This document shows positions 7,707 through 16,165 of a DNA stretch of 43,503 bases, in pieces (the first letter of the stretch is position 1; each line of letters begins with the position of its first letter). This stretch comes from Kitasatospora phosalacinea (lineage in GTDB: Bacteria > Actinomycetota > Actinomycetes > Streptomycetales > Streptomycetaceae), in the NCBI RefSeq assembly GCF_000717185.1, contig NZ_JNYE01000110.1:1-43503 (forward strand). Reading direction: 5' to 3'. The translations under genes were made by a program, and so were the position numbers. The notes below the pieces were generated by a model. The model was not told the origin of the DNA. It saw nothing but the letters and a program-made list of their open reading frames with translations, and searched no databases.

Positions 7707-9164
7707 TCATGGTCGGCCGAGCAGTTGCGTACCGGCGACGCTCTCCGTCCTGGCGGTGAAGAACTCGGTGAATCCCCTCACGAACTCCTCCTCGGTGATC
7801 TGTCCGTCCCCGTCGGTGTCCAGTTGGCGGAAGCCGTGGGTCAGTTCGGCGGGGTGGACCCGGGATCCGCCGAACAGGGTGCGGTACTCCTCGGCGTCCA
7901 GCAGCCCGCTGTGGTCGAGGTCGGCGGCGCGGAACATGGCGCGGACGGCTGTGTGCAGGCCCTGGTCGAGGTAGTCCGGGTCGCGGTCGATGCCCGCGAG
8001 CATCGCGGTGACGAACTCCTCGCAGGAGATCCCCCCGTCGCCGTTGGTGCCCGTGGTGGCCGACAGCTGGTGCCACCAACTGTCGAAGGCGGCGTACACG
8101 GCGGACTCGCCCGCCTGGTCGAGCTCCAGCGGCCAGCAGACGTTGTGCGCCATCGCCGCGAAGTCGGCGGAGGTCAGCCGGCCGTCCCCGGTCTGGTCCA
8201 TCACCTGGCGGTAGAACGCGGCGATCCGCCCCGGCCGGTTGTCCCGGCGTGGTCGTGGCGCCCGTGCCTGGCGCGGCGCCTCGGCCTGCCGTGGTCGGGC
8301 CCGGCCGCCGCTCGGCGGTGTGCGGTAGCGCAGCCGGTCGGGCAGTTGCACCGCCACCGCCCGGGCCCCGTGGTGGACGACCCAGGAGAGCGCGGCCGCG
8401 CTCCGGCTGCGCGGCAGGCCGAACTTGGCGCGGAACTCCGCCGGCAGGTCGGCCAGGGTGAGCGTGGTGAGGAACCGGGCCACGAGTCGGCGCAGCAGCG
8501 GCCAGGCGGGGCGCAGTCGGCCGAGGCGGCGCGGGGCCGGGGCCCGGGTCAGGACGGTGTACAGCATGTCCTGGGCGGCCTCGGTGAGCTCCAGGGTGTC
8601 CCGGATGGTGGCGCGGATGTATCCGGGCACGTCGGCGGCGGTGGGCGGGAACAGCTCGTCGGGGAGTTCGAAGGCGGTGCAGACCTCGCGGAACTCCCGG
8701 TAGAGCCGGTCGAGTTGGGTCGGCCGCAGTGGGCGGCCGGAGAGGGCGCGGAGAGCAGTCATCGCTTCGTACAGGGTCACCAGCACCCAGACCCGGACGG
8801 TCGGGTCGAGGGCGGTGTAGGAACGGCCCTGGTCGTCCGTCCCGGCGATCCGGCGGTGGCTCCGTTCGAGTCGTTGGATCTCCCGGTGCAGCGCCTCCCG
8901 GTCGGAGAAGAACAGGCGGCGGCCGCTGTCCATGGTGTGTTCGATCCGTCGCCACGGATGGTTGCGGTAGGTGGAGAGCTGGCTGACTCCGGCGGCGACC
9001 GCCGGGTGCGCGTTCTGCAGGACCAGCAGTCGCCAGGCGACCAGCGCGATCCGCCGCTCGCCCAGGGTGCGGCGCAGCGCCGAACCGGCTCCGGCCCGCA
9101 CCGCCCCTCCGGTGGTACCGACAGCGCCGGTGGCTCCGGTGTGCGTCCCGGTCGTTTCCGTCAT
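7707..9164 (-). CDS. MpaB-type oxygenase domain (DUF2236) fused to calcium-binding EF-hands
   Basis: A 485-residue two-part protein. Residues about 30-280 resemble the DUF2236/MpaB family, related to latex-clearing oxygenase Lcp. Visible signatures are QNAHPAVAAGVSQLSTYRNHPWRR, the H in ERSHRRIAG, and WVLVTLYEAMTAL. After a Pro/Arg-rich linker (about 280-315) come calmodulin-like EF-hands. Loops DQTGDGRLTSAD, DLDHSGLLDAEE and DTDGDGQITEEE have canonical ligands; a loop with GTNGDGGISCEE lacks the first Asp. DUF2236 proteins are heme enzymes, and EF-hands bind calcium; that calcium controls the oxygenase is inference. No signal peptide or membrane anchor is seen. Start ATG 9164 has GGGGAT upstream. 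The gene is monocistronic. Confidence 0.8.
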   Translation of the reverse strand: MTETTGTHTGATGAVGTTGGAVRAGAGSALRRTLGERRIALVAWRLLVLQNAHPAVAAGVSQLSTYRNHPWRRIEHTMDSGRRLFFSDREALHREIQRLERSHRRIAGTDDQGRSYTALDPTVRVWVLVTLYEAMTALRALSGRPLRPTQLDRLYREFREVCTAFELPDELFPPTAADVPGYIRATIRDTLELTEAAQDMLYTVLTRAPAPRRLGRLRPAWPLLRRLVARFLTTLTLADLPAEFRAKFGLPRSRSAAALSWVVHHGARAVAVQLPDRLRYRTPPSGGRARPRQAEAPRQARAPRPRRDNRPGRIAAFYRQVMDQTGDGRLTSADFAAMAHNVCWPLELDQAGESAVYAAFDSWWHQLSATTGTNGDGGISCEEFVTAMLAGIDRDPDYLDQGLHTAVRAMFRAADLDHSGLLDAEEYRTLFGGSRVHPAELTHGFRQLDTDGDGQITEEEFVRGFTEFFTARTESVAGTQLLGRP

Positions 9165-9399
9165 GGTTCGATCCCCACTGGGCAGTTCGGCCCGATCCGT
9201 ACTGCTTCGTTCCCCGTCTCGTCGGCAACCCTAGGAGCCGCGAGAGCGGGAACCGCGTCGTACGGAAGCCAAACCACCCGCCAGAGCGAATCTTTGTGCG
9301 ATTCTTCACTCGCCCGAGCGGGCCGCGGTCAACCGGAGTTGACGCCCCCTCGGCCTCCCACCGCGGCAGCCCCGGGAACCGCCCGGCCGCGGGGGCCGG
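9165..9399. other. Intergenic, promoter region of the oxygenase/EF-hand gene
   Basis: The segment 9165-9310 is less GC-rich than its surroundings and should hold the promoter of the oxygenase/EF-hand gene. I see no convincing named element and no coding signal. Confidence 0.4.
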
Positions 9400-10278
9400 T
9401 CAGTCCCACCAGAAGGACCACCGCGCCGCCCCGACCAGCCGGGGCGCGTACTCGGCGAGCGTGCCCGTGCGCGTGCCCTGGAACACGTTGTCGGGGCAGA
9501 GCGCGAAGTGCTCGGCGGCGACCCGGAGCGCGGCCCGCCCGTCGCCCGGCGGGGCGGCCACGCTCAGCTCCAACTCCGCGAAGCCGACCTGCACCAACCG
9601 GGCGCCGTAGCGACGCTCCCAGTCCAGCAGGACGGCGGACACCTTGGCGATGTCCGCCTCGTGGTTCTCCGGACCGGACCACCCGCAGACGGTCAGCGCC
9701 TCGGCCCCGCTGCCCGCCGCGACCAGGCCGATCCGCAACTGCCCGTCGCCCGCGAGCAGTTCCCGCGCGAGCGCCCGGGCCGCCCCGTCCGGATCCCCGG
9801 CCGGTCCGGCGGCACCGGTGACGGTGGTGGTGGCGGGCGCGATGCCGGGCCAGCCGTCCAGGAACGGCGCGACGGACCGGCCGAGTTCGGACACCTCCTC
9901 CGGGTCGAGCACCTCCCCGTCGGTCTCCACGCTCGTGGAGTACTCCCACCCGGTGCGCAGCACCGCGGCCGGGTCGTACCAGTCGGGCTCGCCCGCGTGG
10001 AGCCTGCTGAGCTCACCCGTCCCCCAGGGCCGGAACTCCTCGTCCCCCGCCCGCAGCGGCGCGAGCAGCAGCGGCCACAGCCCGCTGCGCGGGTGCGCGC
10101 GGTGGAGCTCCTCCCACAGCCCGAGCGGCGCGGGCCCGTCGCTCAGCCAGAGGACGGGGGCCGCGCCCTCCTCGTCCTCCCGGGTGCTGACCAGTCGTCC
10201 GGTCGGCAGCAGATCGGCCACGGCACTCGGATCGCCGCCGGGCATCAGACGGCGCAGATCGCGCTCGGCATCGGTCAT
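9400..10278 (-). CDS. DUF4253 domain protein
   Basis: A 292-residue soluble protein. The C-terminal part carries DUF4253 features: AEALTVCGWSGPENHEADIA, VSAVLLDWERRYGARLVQVG, RVAAEHFALCPDNVFQG and a Trp-rich end (GAARWSFWWD). The N-terminal 120 residues hold PVLWLSDGPAPLGLWEELHR and LWPLLLAPL, also common in these proteins. Its biochemical role is unknown; the family is widespread in Streptomyces and is sometimes found near toxin-immunity loci, but none is present here. Start ATG 10278 begins the recognisable sequence; the ribosome site is weak. It stands alone on the minus strand, after the GNAT gene. Confidence 0.8.
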   Translation of the reverse strand: MTDAERDLRRLMPGGDPSAVADLLPTGRLVSTREDEEGAAPVLWLSDGPAPLGLWEELHRAHPRSGLWPLLLAPLRAGDEEFRPWGTGELSRLHAGEPDWYDPAAVLRTGWEYSTSVETDGEVLDPEEVSELGRSVAPFLDGWPGIAPATTTVTGAAGPAGDPDGAARALARELLAGDGQLRIGLVAAGSGAEALTVCGWSGPENHEADIAKVSAVLLDWERRYGARLVQVGFAELELSVAAPPGDGRAALRVAAEHFALCPDNVFQGTRTGTLAEYAPRLVGAARWSFWWD

Positions 10279-10404
10279 GCGAACACGCTAGCGACCGCCG
10301 GTGACGATCCCGGCCACCGCACCGCCGCACCTCGCTGCACCGCCCGCCCGTCACCTCAGCACCACCGACCCACCGCCCGCTGCCAGCCGCCAGCCGCCAT
10401 CCGG

Positions 10405-11253
10405 TCAGCGGTTCCGCACTGCCCCGTCCGCCCTGTCCGCCCCATCCGCCTCGTCCGCCCCGTCCGCCCTGCGCTGTGCGGCCGCGGCCAGCTGCCGGTG
10501 GTCGAGGCCGAGCCGCCGGTAGAGCCCGATCGCGGGTTCGTTCCAGGCGTCCACCATCAGCGCCGCGCGCGGGGAACGCTCGAGGATCCCGGCAAGCGCC
10601 AGCCGGCAGGCCGCCTCCGCGTGCCCGCGTCCGCGCCCGTGCACGGGGTCGCTGACGACTCCGGCGAGCAGGCCGACGGTCGGGGCGGGCCAGGCGTCGG
10701 CGACGAGGGCGGTGAGCCGTCCCGCCCCGTCGCGGACGCCCGCCCAGGCCCGGACGCCCGGCCGGTGCGGGTGGGCGTGCGAGGTGGGGAAGTGGCGGTC
10801 GATCAGGTCGGCGGCCTCGTCCAGTTCGTCGGAAGCCAGCCAGTGCGCCACCGGTCGCTCGCCCCCGCCCCTGCCGCCGCTCCCGGCGCCGCTCCCACCG
10901 CCGGTGTCGAGCGGCGGCAGGCCGGTCGCGGTCCGCTGCATCCAGCCGAAGCGTCCGAGCGCCTCCAGTCCGTCGTGGCGGGCGCAGAGTTCGGCGAGCA
11001 GGTCGGCGTCGCCGAACGGGCGGTAGCTCGGGCCGACGAGGGCCGTCACCTCGTCCAGCAGCGGCAGCAGTTCCGCGACGGGGCCGCGGACGGCGATCCG
11101 GTCGCGGCCGGAGAGTGCGGGGGAGGCGACGGCGACGGCCCGGCCGGAGGTCCAGGCGCGGGCGCCGCCGGTGAGGCCCTGGGCGGCCCAGAGGAGCAGG
11201 GCGTCGTCGTCGGCGGCGGTGCGGAGTTGCCCTTCCGCGGTCAGTTCGAACAC
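10405..11253 (-). CDS. GNAT family acetyltransferase
   Basis: Predicted acetyl-CoA-dependent N-acetyltransferase of 282 residues. The acetyl-CoA motif is GVVSDPVHGRGRGHAEAACR (A motif) followed by MVDAWNEPAIGLYRRLGL (B motif) in the last 90 residues. The first 170 residues form a second, degenerate GNAT-like or unrelated domain. GTG 11253 is chosen because MFELTAEGQLRTAADDDALL is a plausible N-terminus and the frame upstream is shadow-like; the ribosome site is poor, so the start is uncertain. The extreme C-terminus is a run of Gly-Ala-Asp triplets coded by a 9-bp tandem repeat. Substrate unknown. Confidence 0.75.
   Translation of the reverse strand: MFELTAEGQLRTAADDDALLLWAAQGLTGGARAWTSGRAVAVASPALSGRDRIAVRGPVAELLPLLDEVTALVGPSYRPFGDADLLAELCARHDGLEALGRFGWMQRTATGLPPLDTGGGSGAGSGGRGGGERPVAHWLASDELDEAADLIDRHFPTSHAHPHRPGVRAWAGVRDGAGRLTALVADAWPAPTVGLLAGVVSDPVHGRGRGHAEAACRLALAGILERSPRAALMVDAWNEPAIGLYRRLGLDHRQLAAAAQRRADGADEADGADRADGAVRNR
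10424..10468. repeat. Five copies of a 9-bp repeat in the GNAT 3' end
   Basis: Five tandem copies of (C/T)(C/T)(G/A)TCCGCC encode an Asp-x-Ala type tail on the minus strand. Nine is a multiple of three, so copy changes alter length without shifting frame. Confidence 0.75.
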
Positions 11254-11523
11254 GTATTCATTCTGCGCCGGGCCCCGGCCCGCCCCCGGACCGGGGTCGT
11301 CGTAGCGCTGCGGCAGGGCTGTTCGGCACTGCACCGGCCGGTGGACGGCGACGCGTCGGGGTGTGGCCCGGTCCTGGCTGACGCGCACTCAGCGCGCTCC
11401 CCCGCGGCGGGGTTCGGAGGTGCGGGAGTGGACGCGGGGGCGGTATTTCATTACGGTCTGGCGTCAAACGCATACTCGGTCGATCACTTGAACGGATGCG
11501 TCCGTCCCGAAGAAGGAGCCTCG

Positions 11524-12570
11524 ATGGCCTCCCACCGCCGTCCCAAGCAGCCGAGTCGCGCCCGGGTGGCCGTCCTCACCGGTGCCGCCGCGACCGCGGT
11601 CGCCCTGACGGCCCAGGCCGGTGCCCACGCGGCGCCCGCCAAGCCGTCCAAGGACGAGGTCAAGGCCCAGGTCGACAAGCTGTCCGAGGAGATGGAGCAG
11701 GCCACCGAGAAGTACAACGGCGCCAAGGAGCGGGCCGACCAGTTGCGCCAGCAGGCCGGCCAGTTGCAGGACCAGGTGGCCCGCGGCCAGGAGCAGCTGA
11801 CCGAGCTGGCCTCCGGGCTCGCGGTGGTGGCCGCCGACGAGTACCGGCAGGGCGGCGTCGACCCGTCGATGCAGCTGATGCTCTCCTCCGACCCGGACCA
11901 GTACCTCGCCAAGGCGTCCTCCTTCGACCAGGCGGCCAGCACCCAGAGCGACGTCCTCAGGGCGCTCAAGGACCAGCAGCGCCGCCTGGACCAGCAGAAG
12001 CAGGAGGCCACCGCGGTGCTGGCCGAGCTGGACGGCGAGACCCGCACGCTGAACGACACCAAGACCCAGGTGCAGTCCAAGCTCGCCGAGTCGCGCCGGC
12101 TGCTCAACCAGCTCAGCGCCGCCGACCGCGCCGCGATCCTCGCGGACAACGAGGGCACCGCCTCGCGCGGCTCGGACCGGCTGGACATCGGCTCGCTCCC
12201 GGAGGCCAGCAGCGCCGCCGCCCGGACCGCCGTGAGCGTGGCGCTCGCCCAGCGCGGCAAGATGTACGTCTGGGGCGCCACCGGGCCGAACAACTTCGAC
12301 TGCTCCGGGCTGATGGTGTACGCGTACGCGCAGGCGGGCATCCACCTGCCGCGCACCTCCCAGGAGCAGGCCGGCGCCGGCAGCGGCGTGGGCCGCGACT
12401 GGCACAACGCCCAGCCCGGCGACCTGGTGATCTACAGCGTGCACGGCGCCCAGGACCACGTCGGCATGTACATCGGCAACGGCACCGTGGTGCACGCGCC
12501 GAAGCCCGGCGCCCCGGTCCGCACCATGGCGGTCGACGCCCTGACGATCAGCACCATCCGCCGGATCTGA
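11524..12570 (+). CDS. Secreted NlpC/P60 peptidoglycan endopeptidase
   Basis: D,L-endopeptidase that would cut stem peptides in the cell wall. The 348-residue precursor has a signal peptide (RVAVLTGAAATAVALTAQAGAHA), a long coiled-coil of about residues 40-225 rich in Gln/Glu/Lys, and a C-terminal NlpC/P60 domain. Catalytic residues are visible: Cys260 in FDCSGLM, His312 in DHVGMYIG and His324 in VVHAPKPG. The layout matches RipA-like Streptomyces hydrolases. ATG 11524 has GAAGGAG upstream. It is transcribed alone. The coiled coil probably controls activity or binds an activator such as an FtsX-type complex, but this is inference from related proteins. Confidence 0.92.
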   Translation: MASHRRPKQPSRARVAVLTGAAATAVALTAQAGAHAAPAKPSKDEVKAQVDKLSEEMEQATEKYNGAKERADQLRQQAGQLQDQVARGQEQLTELASGLAVVAADEYRQGGVDPSMQLMLSSDPDQYLAKASSFDQAASTQSDVLRALKDQQRRLDQQKQEATAVLAELDGETRTLNDTKTQVQSKLAESRRLLNQLSAADRAAILADNEGTASRGSDRLDIGSLPEASSAAARTAVSVALAQRGKMYVWGATGPNNFDCSGLMVYAYAQAGIHLPRTSQEQAGAGSGVGRDWHNAQPGDLVIYSVHGAQDHVGMYIGNGTVVHAPKPGAPVRTMAVDALTISTIRRI

Positions 12571-12618
12571 CCCGTCCGGCCGTCGGCACCCGCTCGGGCC
12601 ACGGCCGCTGACGGTCCT

Positions 12619-13590
12619 TCAGCTGCGGGCGGCCCCGCCGCGCTCGGGCAGTTGACCGGCCACGATCGAGGCGAGCGCGAGCGCGAAGCCCAGCAGTTGC
12701 ACCGCTCCGAGGGTCTGGTCCAGCAGCAGCGCGCCGAGCACCGCCGCGACCAGTGGCGACAGCAGGCCCAGCACCGCGACGCCGGTGACCGGGAGGCGGC
12801 CGATGCCCTGGAACCAGAGCGCGTACGTGAGCAGTCCGCCGACCAGGCCGAGCCACAGGTAGCCGAGCGCGGCCCGGCCGTCGACCGCGGGGGGCGCGCC
12901 CTCGAACAGGAGGGTGGCGGGGAGCAGGAACAGACCGCCCGCGGTGAGCTGCCAGCCGGTGAGGGCGAGCGGGCCGACGCCCTCGGGGCGGCCCCAGCGC
13001 TTGGTGAGCGTGACGCCCAGGGCCATGGTGGCGGCGCCGCCCAGTCCGGCGGCCACGCCGACGGCGTCCAGTGCGGCGGACGGGCCGATCACCACCAGTC
13101 CGACGCCGAGCACGCCGACCAGTCCCCAGCCGAGCCGCCGGGCGGACAGCCGCTGGCGGAGCACCGGAACGGCCAGCAGGGCGACGACCATCGGCTGGGC
13201 GGCGCCGAGGGTGGCGGCCACGCCGCCGGGGAGGCGTTCGGCGGCGGTGAACAGCAGCGGCAGGAACAGTCCGATGTTCAGCACGCCGAGCACGGCGGCC
13301 TTGCCCCACCAGTTGCCGCGCGGCAGCGTCCGGGTGAGGGCCAGGGCGATCAGTCCGGCGGGCAGGGCGCGCAGCAGGGCGGCGAACATCGGGTGGCCGG
13401 GGGGCAGCAGTTCGGTGGTGACCACGTAGGTGGTGCCCCACACCGCCGGGGCGAGCGCGGTGAGCGCCGTGCGGGCGAGGACGCCGCTGCCGCCGCCCCT
13501 GCCGCCGCCCCCGTGAGCGGGCGAACCGCCGGACGGAGCAGGGGTGTCGAGCGGGCTGGCGGTCGGGGTGGTGCCGGGGTTCGCTCTCAT
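12619..13590 (-). CDS. EamA/DMT family exporter
   Basis: Inner-membrane drug/metabolite transporter of 323 residues. About ten hydrophobic segments form two EamA repeats, with TALAPAVWGTTYVVTTELLP in the first helix and TYALWFQGIGRLPVTGVAVL near the end. The first 35 residues are a Pro/Gly-rich cytoplasmic tail. Many EamA proteins export amino acids or related metabolites; the substrate here is unknown. It is divergent from a LysR regulator, with starts 82 bp apart and a perfect inverted repeat between them, so the regulator probably controls it. ATG 13590 is the first start in the frame of this region. Confidence 0.87.
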   Translation of the reverse strand: MRANPGTTPTASPLDTPAPSGGSPAHGGGGRGGGSGVLARTALTALAPAVWGTTYVVTTELLPPGHPMFAALLRALPAGLIALALTRTLPRGNWWGKAAVLGVLNIGLFLPLLFTAAERLPGGVAATLGAAQPMVVALLAVPVLRQRLSARRLGWGLVGVLGVGLVVIGPSAALDAVGVAAGLGGAATMALGVTLTKRWGRPEGVGPLALTGWQLTAGGLFLLPATLLFEGAPPAVDGRAALGYLWLGLVGGLLTYALWFQGIGRLPVTGVAVLGLLSPLVAAVLGALLLDQTLGAVQLLGFALALASIVAGQLPERGGAARS

Positions 13591-13613
13591 GTCCAGCAGT
13601 CTGGCCCCGGCCC

Positions 13614-13652
13614 GATCGATGAGTCCAACACATGTTTGTCAGCTCATCGATC
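13614..13652. promoter_or_regulatory. Operator-like inverted repeat between EamA and LysR genes
   Basis: GATCGATGAG (13614-13623) and CTCATCGATC (13643-13652) are perfect 10-bp inverted arms with a 19-bp spacer. The site lies in the short divergent gap, where LysR regulators normally bind dyads to control themselves and the neighbour. Confidence 0.6.
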
Positions 13653-13671
13653 TCGTTCCATGATGGATCGC

Positions 13672-14556
13672 ATGGAACTCCAGCAGGTGCGCTACGTCCT
13701 CGCGGTGGCCGAGACGCTGAGCTTCACCCGGGCCGCCGAGCGCTGCCTGGTCGTGCAGTCGGCGCTCAGCCACCAGGTCGCCCGGCTCGAACAGGAGCTG
13801 GGCGCCCGCCTGTTCGAGCGCACCAGCCGCCGGGTCCGGCTGACCGCGGCCGGGGAGGCCTTCCTGCCCGCCGCCCGGCAGTGCCTGGAGGCGGCCGAGC
13901 GGGCAGCGGCCGAGGTCGCGGCGGCGGTCGGCGAGGTGCGCGGACGGCTGGCGGTCGGGCTGATCTCGACGGTCACCGCGGTGGACATCCCGGTCGGGCT
14001 GCGCGAGTTCCGCGGCCGCCACCCGCAGGTGCGGATCAGCCTGCGGGTGGGCGCCAGCAAGGACCTGGTCGAGCAGGTCCGCCAGGGCGCGCTGGACGTG
14101 GCCTTCCTGGGGCTGCCCACCACGTTCCGGCCGGAGGGGGTCACGGCCCGCGAGCTGGCCCGCGGCCGCCTGGTCGCCGCGGTCGCCCCCGACCACCCGC
14201 TGGCCTCCCGGGAGCGGGTGCCGCTGCGCGAGCTGGCCGCCGAGCCCTTCGTCGACCTCCCGGCGGGCACCGCGGGGCGGGCCCAGACCGACCTGGCGTT
14301 CGCCGCCGCCGGGCTGGTGCGCGACGTGGCCTTCGAAGTGGACGAGGCCTCCTACATCCCGCGGCTGGTCGGCCCGGGCCTGGCGGTGGCGATGCTGCCC
14401 GCCGCGTACGTCCCGCAGCTGACCGGCATCGCCGTCGTCGAGGTCACGGACGCGCCGACCCGGATCGAGACGGTGGTCTGGCCGCGCACCGGGCCCTCCC
14501 CCGCCACCGCGGCCTTCCTCGCCCTGCTCGGCATCCCGGACACCGCCCCGGCCTGA
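13672..14556 (+). CDS. LysR family transcriptional regulator
   Basis: DNA-binding regulator of 294 residues from ATG 13672. The N-terminus MELQQVRYVLAVAETLSFTR and the helix-turn-helix AAERCLVVQSALSHQVARLE are typical LysR. Residues about 90-290 form the effector-binding domain. In-frame ATGs at 13660 and 13663 would add a few residues; 13672 is chosen by family alignment. It is divergent from the EamA exporter and is the likely regulator of it, through the inverted repeat in the gap. The effector molecule is unknown. Confidence 0.9.
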   Translation: MELQQVRYVLAVAETLSFTRAAERCLVVQSALSHQVARLEQELGARLFERTSRRVRLTAAGEAFLPAARQCLEAAERAAAEVAAAVGEVRGRLAVGLISTVTAVDIPVGLREFRGRHPQVRISLRVGASKDLVEQVRQGALDVAFLGLPTTFRPEGVTARELARGRLVAAVAPDHPLASRERVPLRELAAEPFVDLPAGTAGRAQTDLAFAAAGLVRDVAFEVDEASYIPRLVGPGLAVAMLPAAYVPQLTGIAVVEVTDAPTRIETVVWPRTGPSPATAAFLALLGIPDTAPA

Positions 14557-14584
14557 AACGTCCCGCCCCCAACTCCGGTATTCC

Positions 14585-14602
14585 GATCATCAGATGATGA
14601 TC
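14585..14602. promoter_or_regulatory. 18-bp palindrome upstream of metY
   Basis: GATCATCA-GA-TGATGATC is a perfect inverted repeat 29 bases after the LysR stop and about 240 bases before metY. It overlaps the start of the possible leader ORF. It could be an operator for a sulfur-metabolism regulator; no protein is assigned. Confidence 0.45.
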
Positions 14603-14692
14603 CGTCAGGTCTACGGAACATTGCGCCCCGTTTCCTCCCGTTGCTGCTTCCGCGATCCGCTGGCGGGGCCTTCGCGGCCTGTGCTTACCTGA
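14594..14692 (+). CDS. Possible Cys-Cys leader peptide upstream of metY
   Basis: A 32-codon frame (ATG 14594, or ATG 14597) with RPVSSRCCFR at residues 11-20 and a TGA at 14690-14692. It lies 153 bases before metY, and GC-rich self-complementary DNA follows. Short leader peptides with consecutive cysteine codons control sulfur genes in actinobacteria by ribosome stalling, which would suit a homocysteine-synthesis gene. The ribosome site is weak and no homologue can be checked here, so the call is tentative. Confidence 0.35.
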   Translation: MMIRQVYGTLRPVSSRCCFRDPLAGPSRPVLT

Positions 14693-14845
14693 CGCCGTGA
14701 CCGTCCGGCGGCGCCGCAGCACCGCCGGTGCGCGAGGCGCCCCGGGCCGTGGAGGCCCGCGGACGGCGCCCCTCCCTGCCCTCCCGCGTCCGAACGGCGG
14801 CTCCGCCGTGCCCGCGTCGCGCCCGTGATCCCGTACAGGAGCAGC

Positions 14846-16165
14846 ATGTCCGAGCAGAACCCCGCGGCCGTCCCCGGCTGGTCGTTCGAGACCCGGCAGG
14901 TCCACGCGGGTGCCCGGCCCGACCCGGCGACCGGGGCGCGGGCGGTGCCGATCTACCAGACCACCTCGTTCGCCTTCCGGGACACCGCGCACGCCGCGGA
15001 CCTGTTCGCGCTCGCCGAGCCGGGCAACATCTACACCCGCATCCACAACCCGACCACCGACGTGCTGGAGCAGCGCCTGGCCTCGCTGGAGGGCGGCGTG
15101 GCGGCGGTCGCGCTGGCTTCCGGGCAGGCCGCCGAGACGCTGGCGCTGCTGACGGTGGCGCAGGCGGGCGACCACCTGGTCTCCTCGGCCTCGCTGTACG
15201 GCGGCACCTACAACCTGCTGCGGCACACGCTGCCGCGGTTCGGCGTCGAGGTGGGCTTCGTCGAGGACACGGACGACCTGGACGCGTGGCGGGCGGCGAT
15301 CCGTCCGAACACCAAGGCGCTGTTCGCGGAGTCGCTGGGCAACCCGCGCGGCAACGTGCTGGACGTGCGCGGCGTCGCGGACGTGGCGCACGCCGCCGGG
15401 GTGCCGCTGATCGTCGACAACACCGTGCCGACCCCGTACCTGCTGCGGCCGCTGGAGCACGGCGCGGACGTCGTGGTGCACTCGGCCACCAAGTTCCTCG
15501 GCGGGCACGGCACCACCATCGGCGGCGTGGTCGTGGACGGCGGCGGCTTCGACTTCGGCGCGCACCCGGAGCGCTTCCCCGGTTTCAACGAGCCCGACCC
15601 GAGCTACCACGGCCTGCGCTTCTGGGACGCCCTCGGCCCGGGCGCGTTCGCCGCCAAGCTGCGGGTGCAACTGCTGCGCGACCTCGGCCCGGCGCTCTCC
15701 CCGCACTCGGCGTTCCTGCTGCTGCAGGGCGTGGAGACGCTGTCGCTGCGGCTGGAGCGGCACACCGCGAACGCCCTGGAGCTGGCCCGCTGGCTGGAGC
15801 AGCGCGACGAGGTCGCCGTCGTCCACTACCCGGGGCTGCCTTCCAGCCGCTGGTACGGCGCGGCGCAGCACTACCTGCCGCGCGGCGCGGGGGCGGTGCT
15901 CTCCTTCGAGCTGCGCGACGGCGTCGCGGCGGGGCGGCGGTTCGTGGACGGGCTGGAGCTGTTCAGCCACCTGGCCAACATCGGGGACGTGCGCAGCCTG
16001 GTGATCCACCCGGCCTCGACCACGCACAGCCAGCTGGACGCCGAGCAGTTGGCCGCGACCGGGACGGCGCCGGGCCTGGTGCGGCTGTCGGTCGGGCTGG
16101 AGAGCGTCACGGACCTGCGGGCCGACCTGGAGGCGGGTTTCCGTTCGGCGAAGGGCGCGTCCTGA
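14846..16165 (+). CDS. metY: O-acetylhomoserine sulfhydrylase
   Basis: PLP enzyme that makes homocysteine from O-acetylhomoserine and sulfide in methionine synthesis. The 439-residue length fits the Cys/Met metabolism PLP family subgroup of sulfhydrylases (about 430). Visible features are FETRQVHAGARPDPATGARA at the N-terminus, YTRIHNPTTDVLEQRLASLEGG, the internal aldimine Lys216 in HSATKFLGGHGT, and FSHLANIGDVRSLVIHPAST near the end. ATG 14846 has AGGAG five bases upstream. It is followed by metX, whose probable start overlaps the metY stop, so the two are translationally coupled. A leader of about 150 bases with possible attenuation elements precedes it. Confidence 0.93.
   Translation: MSEQNPAAVPGWSFETRQVHAGARPDPATGARAVPIYQTTSFAFRDTAHAADLFALAEPGNIYTRIHNPTTDVLEQRLASLEGGVAAVALASGQAAETLALLTVAQAGDHLVSSASLYGGTYNLLRHTLPRFGVEVGFVEDTDDLDAWRAAIRPNTKALFAESLGNPRGNVLDVRGVADVAHAAGVPLIVDNTVPTPYLLRPLEHGADVVVHSATKFLGGHGTTIGGVVVDGGGFDFGAHPERFPGFNEPDPSYHGLRFWDALGPGAFAAKLRVQLLRDLGPALSPHSAFLLLQGVETLSLRLERHTANALELARWLEQRDEVAVVHYPGLPSSRWYGAAQHYLPRGAGAVLSFELRDGVAAGRRFVDGLELFSHLANIGDVRSLVIHPASTTHSQLDAEQLAATGTAPGLVRLSVGLESVTDLRADLEAGFRSAKGAS

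Noticed and set aside
11389..11523. c-di-AMP (ydaO) riboswitch before the NlpC/P60 gene
   Set aside because: Such riboswitches precede some Streptomyces cell-wall hydrolases, but the gap is too short and lacks the conserved core.
14557..14845. SAM-type riboswitch before metY
   Set aside because: I looked for SAM-I, SAM-II and SAM-IV core sequences and found none; a leader peptide fits better.
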